Assembly: GCA_015680685.1 (NCBI GenBank)
Contig: MNCI01037820.1
Coordinates: 458,373-522,372, forward strand
DNA: 64,000 nucleotides
From: Gnetum montanum
Taxonomy: Eukaryota > Streptophyta > Gnetopsida > Gnetales > Gnetaceae
Direction: 5' to 3'
The notes beneath the pieces are model-generated. The model did no database searches, was not told where the DNA came from, and saw only the letters and a list, made by a program, of their open reading frames with translations. A program made the position numbers and the translations under genes. This document shows, piece by piece, positions 11,230-21,693 of the stretch. Each line of letters opens with the position of its first letter. Position 1 is the stretch's first letter.

Positions 11230-12720
11230 TAAATAGAAGCCCCTAGAATTAAAAATTTTACCAGCCATCGTAGAATATGAATTTTTAGAAAATGGTAAGT
11301 TGATCATAATCAATGCCAAACTTGCTCCTGCACAAAAAAAATCCTATTAATAGTGATTAAAAAATGGTCAATAGCCTTTGCTTGGTCATATCATGAACTA
11401 ACTAGAATTGATTCTAAGATATGCCAGCATTGCATTTACACTAAGCTGACCATGAAGCCAAGAAGATAGCCACAATGATAGTTGAATCCCAAATTAAAGC
11501 AAATCATCAAGAAGGAAATAGAATAACTCCTCAAGGTGAGGTTCATCTATCCCATTGCAGATAGTGAGTGGGTTAGCCCACTCATAATTGTACCAAAGAA
11601 AGGTGGAAAGTGGTAGGTTTGTACTGACTTCAGGCTATTGAACATGGCTATATTCAAAGATCATTTTCCGTTACCATTTTTTGATTAATTGTTAGACACT
11701 ATCTCTAGGCATTACAATCATAGCTTCCCCAATGGTTATAGTGGCTTTACCCAAATCGATATTACACATGAGCGTCAGGCCAAGAAAATATTAATGAGTG
11801 TGTGGGTAAGTTTTGCATATTCTAAGATGTCTTGTGATTTTGGAAATGCTCTTGCAACATTCCAATGCCTAGTCCTTAGCATTTTTTAACAATAAATAGG
11901 TAGTGATGTAGAATCCTTCATGGAATGACTTCTCCACCAATGGAGCTATGTTCGAGCAATCCTTGGACCAACTTGAGAAAGTACTAAAAAGATGCATGAA
12001 AATGAATCTATGGCTCAACTAGCAAAAGAGCCACCTCATGGTCCAAGAAGGCATTGTACTAGGGCATAGAATTACTTAAGCAGGGATTGAGATAGACCCT
12101 AAAAAAATAAGAGTCATCTATGGAATAACCCATCAACTAGAAACTGTTAAATATGTTTAGTCATTCCTTGGGCACACTAGATACTATCGATAATTCATAG
12201 AGAATTTCTCTAAGATCATAAAATCATTGGTAGAGCTTACAAAGAAAGACGCACCTTTCATTTGGACTCAAAAATGTGAACATGAACTCTAGTAATTAAA
12301 GGAGAAACTCGTAGAAACACCAATTCTATGAGCACCAGACTAGTCCAGACCATTTCACATCATGAAGGATGCATCTAACTATGTCCTAGAAGTCATGCTC
12401 ATGCAGTTGGACAATAGGAAACATCCATACTACACCCACTAAGTGAGCCAAAGCATTGTGAGAGCATAGTTAAATTACACCACCATAGAGAAAGAACTAA
12501 TGGCAGTGGTGTACACTCTTGAAACATTTAGATATTGTGTGCTTAGCTACAACCTATTTGTGCACATGGAGCATAGTGCAATTTTCTTTCTTATGAACAA
12601 GCCAACAATGCGCCCTCATATCATAGAGTGGCTTGTGATCTTGTAGGAATTTGATCTCACAATGGTAGATCATAAAGAGATTGAGAATTTGGTCACTAAC
12701 CACCTCTCTTGATTAAGATG
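11230..12720 (+). pseudogene. Ath-1 reverse transcriptase and RNase H (decayed)
   Basis: The RT leader (AFAWSYHELTRIDS) is followed by blocks homologous to Ath-3: FIYPIADSEWVSPLIIV, LLNMAIFKDHFPLPF, the SYSGF-type turn (YSGFTQIDIT) and ATFQCLVLSIF. The YxDD box region near 11920 is degraded (SFME). RNase H follows from about 12300 (FHIMKDASNYVLEVML, where the catalytic Asp block reads KDAS; then TTIEKELMAVVYTLE and VHMEHSAIFFLMN). There are multiple stops. Its role would be cDNA synthesis and removal of template RNA. Confidence 0.8.
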
Positions 12721-12859
12721 GAACAACAAAGAGGAGGAGAGCCCAATCTTTGATCAATTTCCAAATGAACTCCTCTTTATTACTACAATAAATGAACAAA
12801 TGCTTGTAGAAACCTAAAACAAGCAACAGCTTCTTCATTAGGCCAATACTTCATAGAAA

Positions 12860-13536
12860 TCAATGGATGCCCTACACGGTGTGTGCCAATGGCATGGTCT
12901 TTTGGTGTGTTCCTAACATAGATTAACTATGCATTCTCTAGGATTCTCACTAAGGCCCTTGCAGAGGCCACTATGTAAGGAGGCACATAGCCATAAAAAT
13001 CCGAATGGCAAGATACTGCTAGCCCATAATCTTCAAGGACATCCACCAGTTTGTCTGAATGAGATGGTGGGATGGCTACACGAATGAAGGATCCTCAACA
13101 ATGGATTCAACCATTAGAACCCTTTTATATTTGGGGCATAGACTTCATTCGTCCCATCACACCCATGTCCTATAAAAAAGAATATATTATCATAGTAGTT
13201 GACTACTATACCAAATTGGTAGAAGCAATAGTCGTCACCAACTGTACATCATCCACTGCTACAAGAATAAATACAACAAAGTATGGTAAACAGGTTTGGT
13301 GTGCACATGCATTGATTTCTAACAATGGAACCCATCTCACAAGTGCCACCTTTTGCAAGTTAATGAAATTCTTGAGGAACATAAATTAACAACACCTTAC
13401 AACCTCCAAGCCAATAGCCAAGCTAAAGTCACTAATAGGAAGACTACAAAAATATTAATGAGAATAGTAAGAAAATATAGAAAATATTGGAGCACAAAAC
13501 TTAATTGTGTCCTTTGGGCCTACCACTCAACATGGA
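12860..13536 (+). pseudogene. Ath-1 integrase, N-terminal and core part
   Basis: The zinc-binding region is eroded. The core begins YIWGIDFIRPITPMS (first catalytic Asp kept). The second reads ALISNNGTHLTS with Asp changed to Asn, and the third reads VTNRKTTKIL with Glu changed to Lys; both changes are G-to-A type. The frame breaks at YHSTWM where Tat-2 is inserted and resumes at 23415 (KLPIGYSPYELV in Ath-3 shows the uninterrupted version). Confidence 0.85.
13532..13536 (+). repeat. Target-site duplication of Tat-2 (left copy)
   Basis: ATGGA directly before the LTR start TGTACC. The matching copy is at 23410-23414. Removing the insert and one copy restores the integrase text seen uninterrupted near 48460. 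Confidence 0.95.
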
Positions 13537-15261
13537 TGTACCATCCAAAATCGTCGGTGCAAGGCTAGAATGAAATAAACACCGAGAGATCCTCGGAAGA
13601 AATATAGAAGACCCTACCTTTGCTTGAGGGCAAGCTAGAATGGATGAAGGTAGAGTACCTTGAATGGTCTGCACGTGGATCAAACAAGGACTTTCCCAAT
13701 GTACACACATTGCAATGCGTTGGGTTATACATAAAAAATGCACATTAAATGTAAATTGTAATGTAAATAGGCACAATAACATAAACAAAAATGTAAATGT
13801 AAACTGGAAAAACAAAGAAAATTGAATTAAATTTGGGAAAATGTGAACTTTTTTGTATTGAAAAATGATTACAGTGTGCACCAGTCAAAACGCAGTTGTG
13901 GATTGATCACAAGGTGGATGTTTAGCCCCGGTGGATGATGATAGGTGCTAGAAGATGCAAGTTTTGGGTTGCAAGGAAATGCAGAATCCCAGTCTGATGC
14001 CCAATGTATAGGTTGATGCCCAGATTTTGCTAAGTGTCCCCAGATTCTAGTTTTTGTGTCCATTTGTAAAAATTGCCAACCTTGATCTAGTGAAAAATCC
14101 ATGGTTTTATGAGATCTTGGGCATTAGATTTGGATATGGAAGGAGATGAGTCGCTATGAGGTGAGAAAAATTTAGATCAGGAGGCAGGTGGTACGTTGAT
14201 CGATTTGGTGTTGTTTTGGAGGACTTTGTGGGGTTGACGCTGGGCTATACGCTGGCCAGCGTCAACCTTAGCGTACACCTCATGAACTGGCATGTTGGAT
14301 GTTTGACTCTGTACACTGGTGCTTGCCCCTTGATGCCTGAGCACTGTTGATCATCCAAGGTGATTGGATGCTAATTCTGACTTCATTTTGATGTAGTTTT
14401 GGGCCTGTTTTAGTGGTCTACGCTGACCTATATGCTGGCCAGCGTATACAAAGGTGTGCCCAGCATATACACTTGAAAATGCATCATTTCAAGGTCAAAA
14501 CTTGATTTTCAGGTGCCTATGATGATGCCCAACAATTTTCCTACCTCCAAGAGTCCATTTTAGGTGAAAATCTTGCTCTTTGGTGCCCATTTTGGGCCAT
14601 TTTTGGTCATATACGCTGGGCTATACGTTGGACAGCATATACCAAGGTGTGCCCAACCTATACACTTGAAAATGCATCATTTCAAGGTCAAAACTTGATT
14701 TTCAAGTGCCTATGATGATGCCCAAAAATTTCCCTACATTCGAGAGTTAATTTTAGGTGAAACTCTTGCTCTTTGGTGCCTGTTTTGGGCCGTTTTTGGT
14801 GGTGTATGCTGGGCTATATGCTAGCCAGCGTACAGCAAGATGTACCCAACGTACACACATAAAAATGCATCATTTAGGGCCCAAAATTTGATTTTTAGGA
14901 GGTTAAGAGCTAATGGGGACCTTGGGGAAGGTCCTGGGGGTCTAGATGCTCAATTATGGTATGTTTTGACTCATTTTTGGGGCCTAAAGGTTGCTATACG
15001 CTGGCTTGTACGCTGGCCAGCGTATAGCCCAGTGTGCAGACTGTCTACTTGGTCAAACCCAAGTATTTTGGATCCAAAACATGAAATTCCTGATGCTGGA
15101 TGCTGATGTAGTCACTTGTGGATCCCGAGGAACTCTTTCTTGTTTAATTATACTTTTTTATGCTATTTTTTAGGCTTTCAAGCTTGGTCATGCTGGGGAC
15201 CAACATGACTTAGCTCAATTTCGGTCTACAAGTGTTAGCCAATTTTTCTTTTGGTGTTTCA
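13537..15261 (-). repeat. Tat-2 3' LTR
   Basis: Written on the plus strand it starts TGTACCATCC and ends GGTGTTTCA. In element orientation it runs TGAAAC...GGTACA. It aligns along its whole length with 21694-23409. It holds imperfect tandem units of about 190-200 bp with a palindromic core at 14220-15030. Confidence 0.95.
14220..15030 (-). repeat. Palindrome-bearing tandem units in the Tat-2 3' LTR
   Basis: Four to five units of about 190-200 bp carry versions of GCTATACGCTGGCCAGCGTA followed by conserved text (AAAATGCATCATTTCAAGG). Perfect palindromes are TACGCTGGCCAGCGTA at 15009-15024 and ACGCTGGCCAGCGT at 14249-14262. The other LTR carries the same series at about 22385-23190 in decayed form. 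Confidence 0.9.
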
Positions 15262-15277
15262 TTGGCCACTCTTTTTT
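15262..15277 (-). other. Polypurine tract of Tat-2
   Basis: In element orientation AAAAAAGAGTGGCCAA abuts the 3' LTR start TGAAAC. It is homologous to the tract of Tat-1. Confidence 0.75.
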
Positions 15278-16440
15278 GATGCTTGGAGGAATCGACCTGA
15301 GAGGCATCGACATGGAAGTACAAAACACCATAAGAAAATCGGTAGCAGGCATTGTCTGTTGGCACTTGGCCAAATGTCATCGTGTTGTGTTCAGAAGTAC
15401 CTAGGATTGGGCAATGAAGTTTTGAGATGATGTCTAGGGGAGATGTTTGCAACTGTGGGATTGGGAATTCATCATGAGATTGTGCTGGTGTGGGAGAGGA
15501 TTGTCCATCTTGTGCAAACAAGCCATGTTGTTTCATGTCGATGGCCAATATTTGGCAGACTTGGAACCAAGGCATGAGGAGTACATCCTTTGGAGGAACG
15601 AGACTCTTGTATCATGTTTAAGAGAACTCATTGTCACAACCAAATCCACGTAATGAGGTAGTGCATTCTTTGGAGAAACAGGACCCTTGTATCAGGTTTA
15701 AGGGAACCCATTGTCCAACAGCCAAAGCCACACAGTGAGGTGTAACATGATGGTTTGGGACATGAGTACTACTTTCCAAGACAACTGCCTTCCCGCCTGG
15801 GGCTTGTATGGGAAGTGTCAAGGGTCTTGTGGTTCATTTTTCTCTTTGCTCTTTGATCTTTTCTTTTTCTTTTCTCTTTTTTTTGTCTCTTTTTTTTTGT
15901 TTTTGTTTTTGGACAGAGCTTTCTTTTCAATTTTTCACTCATGATCATTTGTCATGTTGTGTGTTGCGACTGCTTGAGAGTGTCATGGTGTGCAATAGTG
16001 TGCTCAAAGTTTTGGGGTGTACTGGGTGTATCTAGGAACTGTAACTAGGTAGGAAGGGAACGAGAGTGTTGGGGAAATGGAGAATGTCTCGGGAATTGGG
16101 AATGTACTTTTGAACAAATTGATTAACCTGGTTGCGTGTGTCAGAAACAATGTGACACCTTGTCACCGTGATGAAGTGTATTTGTGTACGAGAACCATTG
16201 GGAGTCATCTTGCAAACACAACTCCAAGAAGACAAGAAAAAGAAAAGTGAATGAGTTAATGAATACTTTAGACATGAATGTGGCTGATGCAAATGGAAGC
16301 ACCATGTGAAACTCAAGGCAAACTAAATGAGCAGCAATAGTGTTGTCAAAGTCGATGTGATGAATGATCCGGTAAGCGTTGATGAAGAAATGTCATGAAT
16401 TACAGCAGCAGATGAAGGTGCCAGAGATGATCTTGCCAGT
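15278..16440 (-). other. Tat-2 3' untranslated region
   Basis: No protein domain is recognisable. A pyrimidine run at 15836-15915 on the plus strand is an 80 bp purine tract in element orientation. Two near-copies of a 60 bp stretch (CTTTGGAG.AAC.AGACTCTTGTATCA type) lie at 15589-15660 and 15668-15740. Confidence 0.6.
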
Positions 16441-16880
16441 TTATAGTCATAGTGGACTGTCATGGATTAGATTTACGTCATAACCCGTTGGACGTTGCCA
16501 GTTTATCGTCGTAGCAGACGATGTAATGCTAGTTTATAGTCATGGTGGACTACAGAGAGGCGAGCTAGTTTATAGTCTTAGCAAACTCTAGCAAATGAGA
16601 ATGTGATAGTTTATTATCATTTCAGACGATCTGTGGTATCAGTTTTAGGTCGTGATGCTAGGACCACTCTATGGTGTTAGTTTTGAGTCATAACCCAGGA
16701 CATTCAGTGGTATCAGTTTACCGTCATGATGCTAGGATGAATGTGTGCATTATAAGTATGACCGACAGTGTCAGTTTATCGTCATGATGCCAAGACAAGT
16801 CTGTGGTATCATTTTACCATCATGATGCCAGGACAATGTGTGGTATCAGTTTTAAGTCATGATGTTAGGATTTTTTTGTG
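16440..16880 (-). repeat. Tandem array of about 36-38 bp units between protease and 3' UTR of Tat-2
   Basis: About eleven units on the plus strand of GCCAGTTTATAGTCATAG type, drifting to GTATCAGTTTTAAGTCATGA. In element orientation the unit is ACTATAAACTGGCA, the same as the Tat-1 array at 3690-4160. Confidence 0.85.
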
Positions 16881-17069
16881 GTATGCATGCGTGTACGTCT
16901 GTGTGATCCTGTAAACAAAAGCAACTAGAGAAAACAATGTTAAATAGAAACTAAAGAAAACATGAACTAAAATGCACAAGTAAATAGAAAACAATGCAAA
17001 AAGGTGGTAGTTTAAGGCCATTTCGGGCCACTTGCTCTAGTTTAAAGCCATTTTGGACCATAGTTTAGT

Positions 17070-17771
17070 TTAAGGCATTTTCAGGCCATGAGAGAATGCA
17101 TAAGCTAGTACAATACAAACAAATGTAACATATGCACCACGAAAGAATGTGAAGAGTGTGCAGAGATCCAACTTATTTTTGGTCGTAGGGACAATTTGAT
17201 CGAGTTGTTGTCTCCTAATCGGACATGGTTTTGGAAGCATTTTAGGCTTAGGCTTTGCTGGGAGGCTTATCGTTTTTGCCATTCATTCAGGCATTTTAAC
17301 TCTAAATACTGTGTCGGTTGCCACTCCTCTGGGAATTTTGCCTCTAGGTATTGTGTTTGTTACCATGTGTGTTGCATCAAGAGGCTCCTCTTTCAAGACC
17401 TGTGATATGTCTATGTTGTGGTCAGCTTGAAAGGGAGTGTTGTCACTATGTATAATGACTTGTCCACCTTCATATGGAAGGCGGATTTCTTGATGTATTG
17501 GTGAGAAAACGGCTCATTGTTGTGCTAGCCAAGGTCTGCCAAGAATCATGTTGAAACTGGGCATCTCTTCTATGACAGTGAACTCTGCACTAGTGGGGAA
17601 TTGTTCACCTGCCATGAATGCTAGGTTAATCGTTCCCTTGACTATGCAACGTGATCCGTTGAAGGATTTTAGACATGTGGTTTCTATTGGCATGATCTCA
17701 TCTTCCATGCCTAGTTTGTCGATGATGGAGTATAGAACTACATTTTTTGCTGCGCCATCATCAACGTGCAC
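17070..17771 (-). pseudogene. Tat-2 aspartic protease (decayed)
   Basis: The retropepsin active site reads HVDDGAAKNVVLYSII (V-D-x-G-A normally). The core continues with LKSFNGSRC and FTVIEEMPSFNMILGRPWLA, the last being the well conserved ILGRPWL segment. A frame of about 145 further codons follows, with a stop just after LAQQ and one other, ending near 17070 without any RT. It would process gag. It is in a different frame from the gag tail, so one frameshift lies between 17771 and 18221. The active-site Thr/Ser is changed to Asp. Confidence 0.82.
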
Positions 17772-17799
17772 TCTGTGAAAATGGCACTATTGGGACCTC

Positions 17800-20340
17800 C
17801 CCTCATTTGGGGTTGACTTTAACTGCATCATCATGGAAGGCTAAAGTGTTTAAACCCAATCCTTGTGGTGTGTGTTGTGAAATCATTACACAGATGGATT
17901 CCATGTTAACAAGGATGTCCTCTATAACAGGAATGGATGCTAACGTTTGCGCTAAGGCTTCGCGATGAGCCAATGATGTCATGACCAAGTCATACAAGCT
18001 CATGGTTGTGTTCTTTTTTTTTGAGCATTTTTTTTACCTGGGCCAATGTAGCTACAAAGTCCGTGTTGTTTACTGTTGTGTTGGTTGCCTCTGTATGGGT
18101 CAAGGACTTGGGCCTGCTTTATTTGAGATTAGGGGTAGGGCCCCCAGCATTCAGTTGCTATGTACTAGGTGTGGCCTTTGCTTCAGCTGTGGGTGTTTAT
18201 TGTTTTTTTATCCTCTTCTGCTACCATTTCATAGGCTTACCCGTGTTGTTGGCAAGGTTGACTCTTGAGGGAGAAGAGGTTGAGACATTGCCTATGGTTG
18301 GGCTTTGGGTAGGTGAGGGGCCATCACATGGTGGCACCCTTATGACAAATGGTAGTTTGGAAGGAGCCGTTGGTGTTTGACTAGCTTGTTGTGGCACCTT
18401 AATGATGAAAGGTTTCTTTGCAGTTGTGGTCAGTGCATCATGCCAGTTTAACGTCTTAGCGGATGTTGCCTGCGGTGCTTGTGGCATTTGCTAGTTTAAC
18501 ATCTTAGCGAATGATGATGCTTCCTTCCAGTTTAACGTCTTAGCGGATGATGATGCTTCCTTCCAGTTTAACGTCTTAACGGATTACTATGATGGTACTT
18601 TGATCACAAAGGGTGTCTTCAGTGCTAGGGATTGCGTTGAATCTTGCTAGTTTAATGTCTTAGCATACATGTGAGGTGGTGGTACTTTGACCATGAAAGG
18701 TGTCATCGGTGCTCTAGGTGGCACCTTGATGACGATGGGAGGCCTCTTGCTTGTGGAGGCGGAGGGGATTGTTGCCTTCCTGGGAGGCACATGGATTACA
18801 AAAGGTTGCCACATAGGTTTAGGCTTACTATCTATGCCAATGGAGTTTATGACATAGAAGGCATTGTCTGTGCTGGGTTGATTCAGGATGTTGACGTTTA
18901 GTTGGCCTCGTTCTATCATTGCTTGTAGATCATCCTATAATGCACGGTAGGTGTCGATGTTATGACCAAACATCTGGTGGTAGTGTCATAGTTGGTCTAA
19001 CTTGAAATTTCGTGGAATGGGGGGCTCGTTTGGTGCTGCTAAAGTGGGGTTCCTCAGTAGATCGCAGTACCTGTCGTGTCTTCGGTGGGCATTCTCTGCC
19101 ACTTTTTTGTATTAGATTTGCTCAGTTTTGAGGTGTTTCTCTAGTAGTTTAGAAGGTTGCATGGGTAGTAGCGTATACTTAGAACAATCCTTGCACTGAA
19201 AGTTGGGCCTTGGGGTGGCCCCTATTGTTGTAGGCGAGTCAGTGATAGTGTTTGTTGTTTTTGTGCTTCTAGATACAGTTTCCATTGTTGTCTGTTGTTT
19301 GGCAACGTGTTGATTCTTGTAAGCCACATAGGCGGGATCATTGCTAGCTTGTGTAGCTTGTTCAATGTTCTTGATCTACGTGAAATATTGGCTCAACGTT
19401 TGAGCACTTAGGTAGTATAGTTTTGACTTAACGAAGTCATTCACGGCTCCCTTCAGAATCGTAAGCAAATACTTTTCTAGGATGGGCTCATGAAGTTCAT
19501 TAAGGTTTGTGCTCCATCGTTGAATGAACTTCTACATAGGCTCTAGTGCTGCTTGTTTCACCTGTATCAGAGTGTCTAATGTTGCTTCAGGCTTCAGGTT
19601 GTACTTAAACCTAGTAATGAACTAGTGTAACAGATCCTCCAGAGAGGATATGGAGTTTCATGATAGGGCTTGATACCAATCTAAGGCTACACCTGTTAAG
19701 GAAATAGCGAACACATGCAAGATTTCATGTAGCCAAGCTTGAAGTAATAGAGTTTCTAATCGAAACGTGACTAAGTGAGCATTCGGATCTCCCTTCCTGT
19801 TGTACTTGGTTAACTAGGGTAGTGTGGTTCCCTTGGGTAAAGCTAATAGTAGCACTGAAGAGTTAATTGAATCATTATGGTAGAAGTCTAGTACTTTAAC
19901 TACTTCGATGTTAGTGGTTTTAAGGTGCTTTACCTCATCAGCTAACACTTGCATCCATTATTTTGATTCTACCCACTCTTGAGCAGTAGGCAGATTAGTT
20001 GGTTGGGGAGATTTTTGGGTTATCATTTGTTTCTGTGGAGCAAATTTCAGAGTTGTGGTTGTGGGGTTTGGCATGTTGAAGTGAGTGGGTTGTTGAACAA
20101 GGGATATGGTTCCTTGCCTAGCCACAAACTATGAAGTGACACCCTGGATGTGCAGAGCTGCAGTGATGAAAGGGGCTCCCTGTGTTTGCATCTGCGATAA
20201 GTACTAGGTGGACATGGATGTGTGTAGTCCATATGCTCATTGACATGTCGTGAGGGGCCATCTGCCCTATGCAAGGGCATAGGCACGAGGACTAAGGGTG
20301 TGGTATGAATCCTTAGGTTCAGATTATGCCTCGAAGTCAT
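17800..20340 (-). pseudogene. Tat-2 gag (decayed)
   Basis: The capsid core lies at about 19870-19380 with LTKYNRKGDPNAHLVTF, GVALDWYQALS, FITRFKYNL and FIQRWSTNLNELHEP, the retrotransposon gag family pattern. A Cys/His-like segment reads HYHQMFGHNIDTYRAL, then DLQAMIERGQLNV. The C-terminal third is repetitive: PFVIKVPP-type blocks alternate with AKTLNW blocks (18221-18919). Stops number about a dozen over more than 700 codons in the main frame. The protein would assemble particles, and this is one of only two proteins the element carries. I could not fix the start codon. Confidence 0.82.
18430..18670 (-). repeat. 36 bp coding repeats (SAKTLNWKEASS) in Tat-2 gag
   Basis: Units 18491-18526, 18527-18562 and a partial third are 36 bp each and in frame, with looser copies on both sides. 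Each encodes AKTLNW. The nucleotide core CTAAGACGTTAAACTGG resembles the noncoding arrays of Tat-1 and Tat-2. Confidence 0.85.
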
Positions 20341-20709
20341 CTACATCATGTTGGTTTTGGGGCTCCTCAGTGGATCGCCGTGTGTTTTAGCTCCTTGCTA
20401 GAAGGAGCTAAGAGATGAAATGGTGGTGAGGCTCAAAAAAGGGGATGATGTCATATATAGAGGGGACAAATTCATGACCTCCCATGTATATACGCTCGAA
20501 GTTTCATTTTGCCTCCTATTCTGTGGTGTCAAGGGGAAGATTGGCCTGAATCTTCACACAGATAAAGTTATACTATTCCTATGTGAGGATTACGAAGGTG
20601 CATGCATTATAGTTCTAAGATGAATCCATGGTGATGTGTGACGGGGCAGCGTACGGGGTGGCTAACAAGTGTTGAGTGTGTTTCGGGCTAAGTGTGCAGT
20701 GTGTGTAGC

Positions 20710-20981
20710 GTGTGAACACTGAAAAGTTTTCTAAGTGTCCAGCGTGTGAACATTGAAAATTTGTCTAAGTGTCTAGCATGTGAACATTGAAAATTTTTCT
20801 AAGTGTCAAGCATGTGAACACTGAAAATTTTTCTAAGTGTCCAGCATGTGAACACTGAAAAGTTTTCTAAGTGTCCAACGTGTGAACACTAAAAATTTTT
20901 CTAAGTGTCCAGCATGTGAACACTGAAAATTTTTCTAAGTGCCCGATTTGTGAACACTAAAAATTTTTCTAAATGTCCAAT
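20710..20981 (-). repeat. 34 bp tandem repeat, 8 copies
   Basis: Exact 34 bp period on the plus strand with the core TGTGAACACTGAAAA and TTTTCTAAGTGTCCAGC. Copies differ at a few positions. The piece TTTTCTAAGTGT also separates the palindromic modules of the Tat-1 LTR. Confidence 0.95.
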
Positions 20982-21339
20982 GTATACAGCATAAATGGGA
21001 GAAAATTTAGCTAAGTGTTGGAACAACAAGTACAAAAATTTTCTAAGTGTTGTCAGCATATATAGCGTAAATGGGAAAAAATTTGGCTAAGTGTTGGTGG
21101 CAGCGTATACACTACATTCAGTGTATACACAATGGTGGCAATGTATGAGTAGGGGTCATAGTGTACAGCAACTATGCATAGCATATACAGATGATAAATA
21201 GGATATATTGCAAGTGTAAACACCAATAGGGGAGATGAACTACAGCATATACCATAAAAATTAAAATTTTGGTCAAAACAAAGTAGTAAAGATGTAGCAT
21301 ATAAGGGTGAACAACATATGAACACTGGATGTAAAGCAA

Positions 21340-21655
21340 ATCTACAGTCACAGGGCATAGATCTATAGTTACAGAGCATAGATCTGTAGTCGTGGGGTGT
21401 AGATCTGCAGTCACAGGGTGCAAATCTGCAGTTACAGGGCGCAGATCTACAGTCACAGGGCATAGATCTACAGTCACAGAGCTTAGATCTATACTCGCGG
21501 GATGTAGATCTGTAGTCACAGGGTGCAGATTTGGAGCTATAAGGTGCAGATCTACTATCACAGGGTGCAGATCTGTAGTCGCAGGGTGCAGATCTATAGT
21601 CGCAGGGTGTAGATCTATAGTTATAGGGCGCAGATCTAGGATAGCAAGACCTAGA
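21340..21655 (-). repeat. 21 bp tandem repeat, about 15 copies
   Basis: The unit is GCAGATCTACAGTCACAGG plus two bases, with point variation. Because 21 is a multiple of three it keeps several frames open and creates long spurious heptapeptide-repeat ORFs on both strands. Confidence 0.95.
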
Positions 21656-21693
21656 TCTAAGAGAAAAACGGTCCTCCTTCTAGTGTCATTTTC

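Larger units (their letters stand above)
20341..21693 (-). other. Tat-2 leader between 5' LTR and gag
   Basis: Noncoding and dominated by two minisatellites (20710-20981 and 21340-21655). Right after the 5' LTR the element-sense text is GAAAATGACACTAGAAGGAG. I cannot match it to a tRNA with confidence, so the primer site is not called. Confidence 0.6.

Noticed and set aside
20700-21660. CRISPR-like array
   Set aside because: The units are true head-to-tail minisatellites without unique spacers, and the genome is a plant's.
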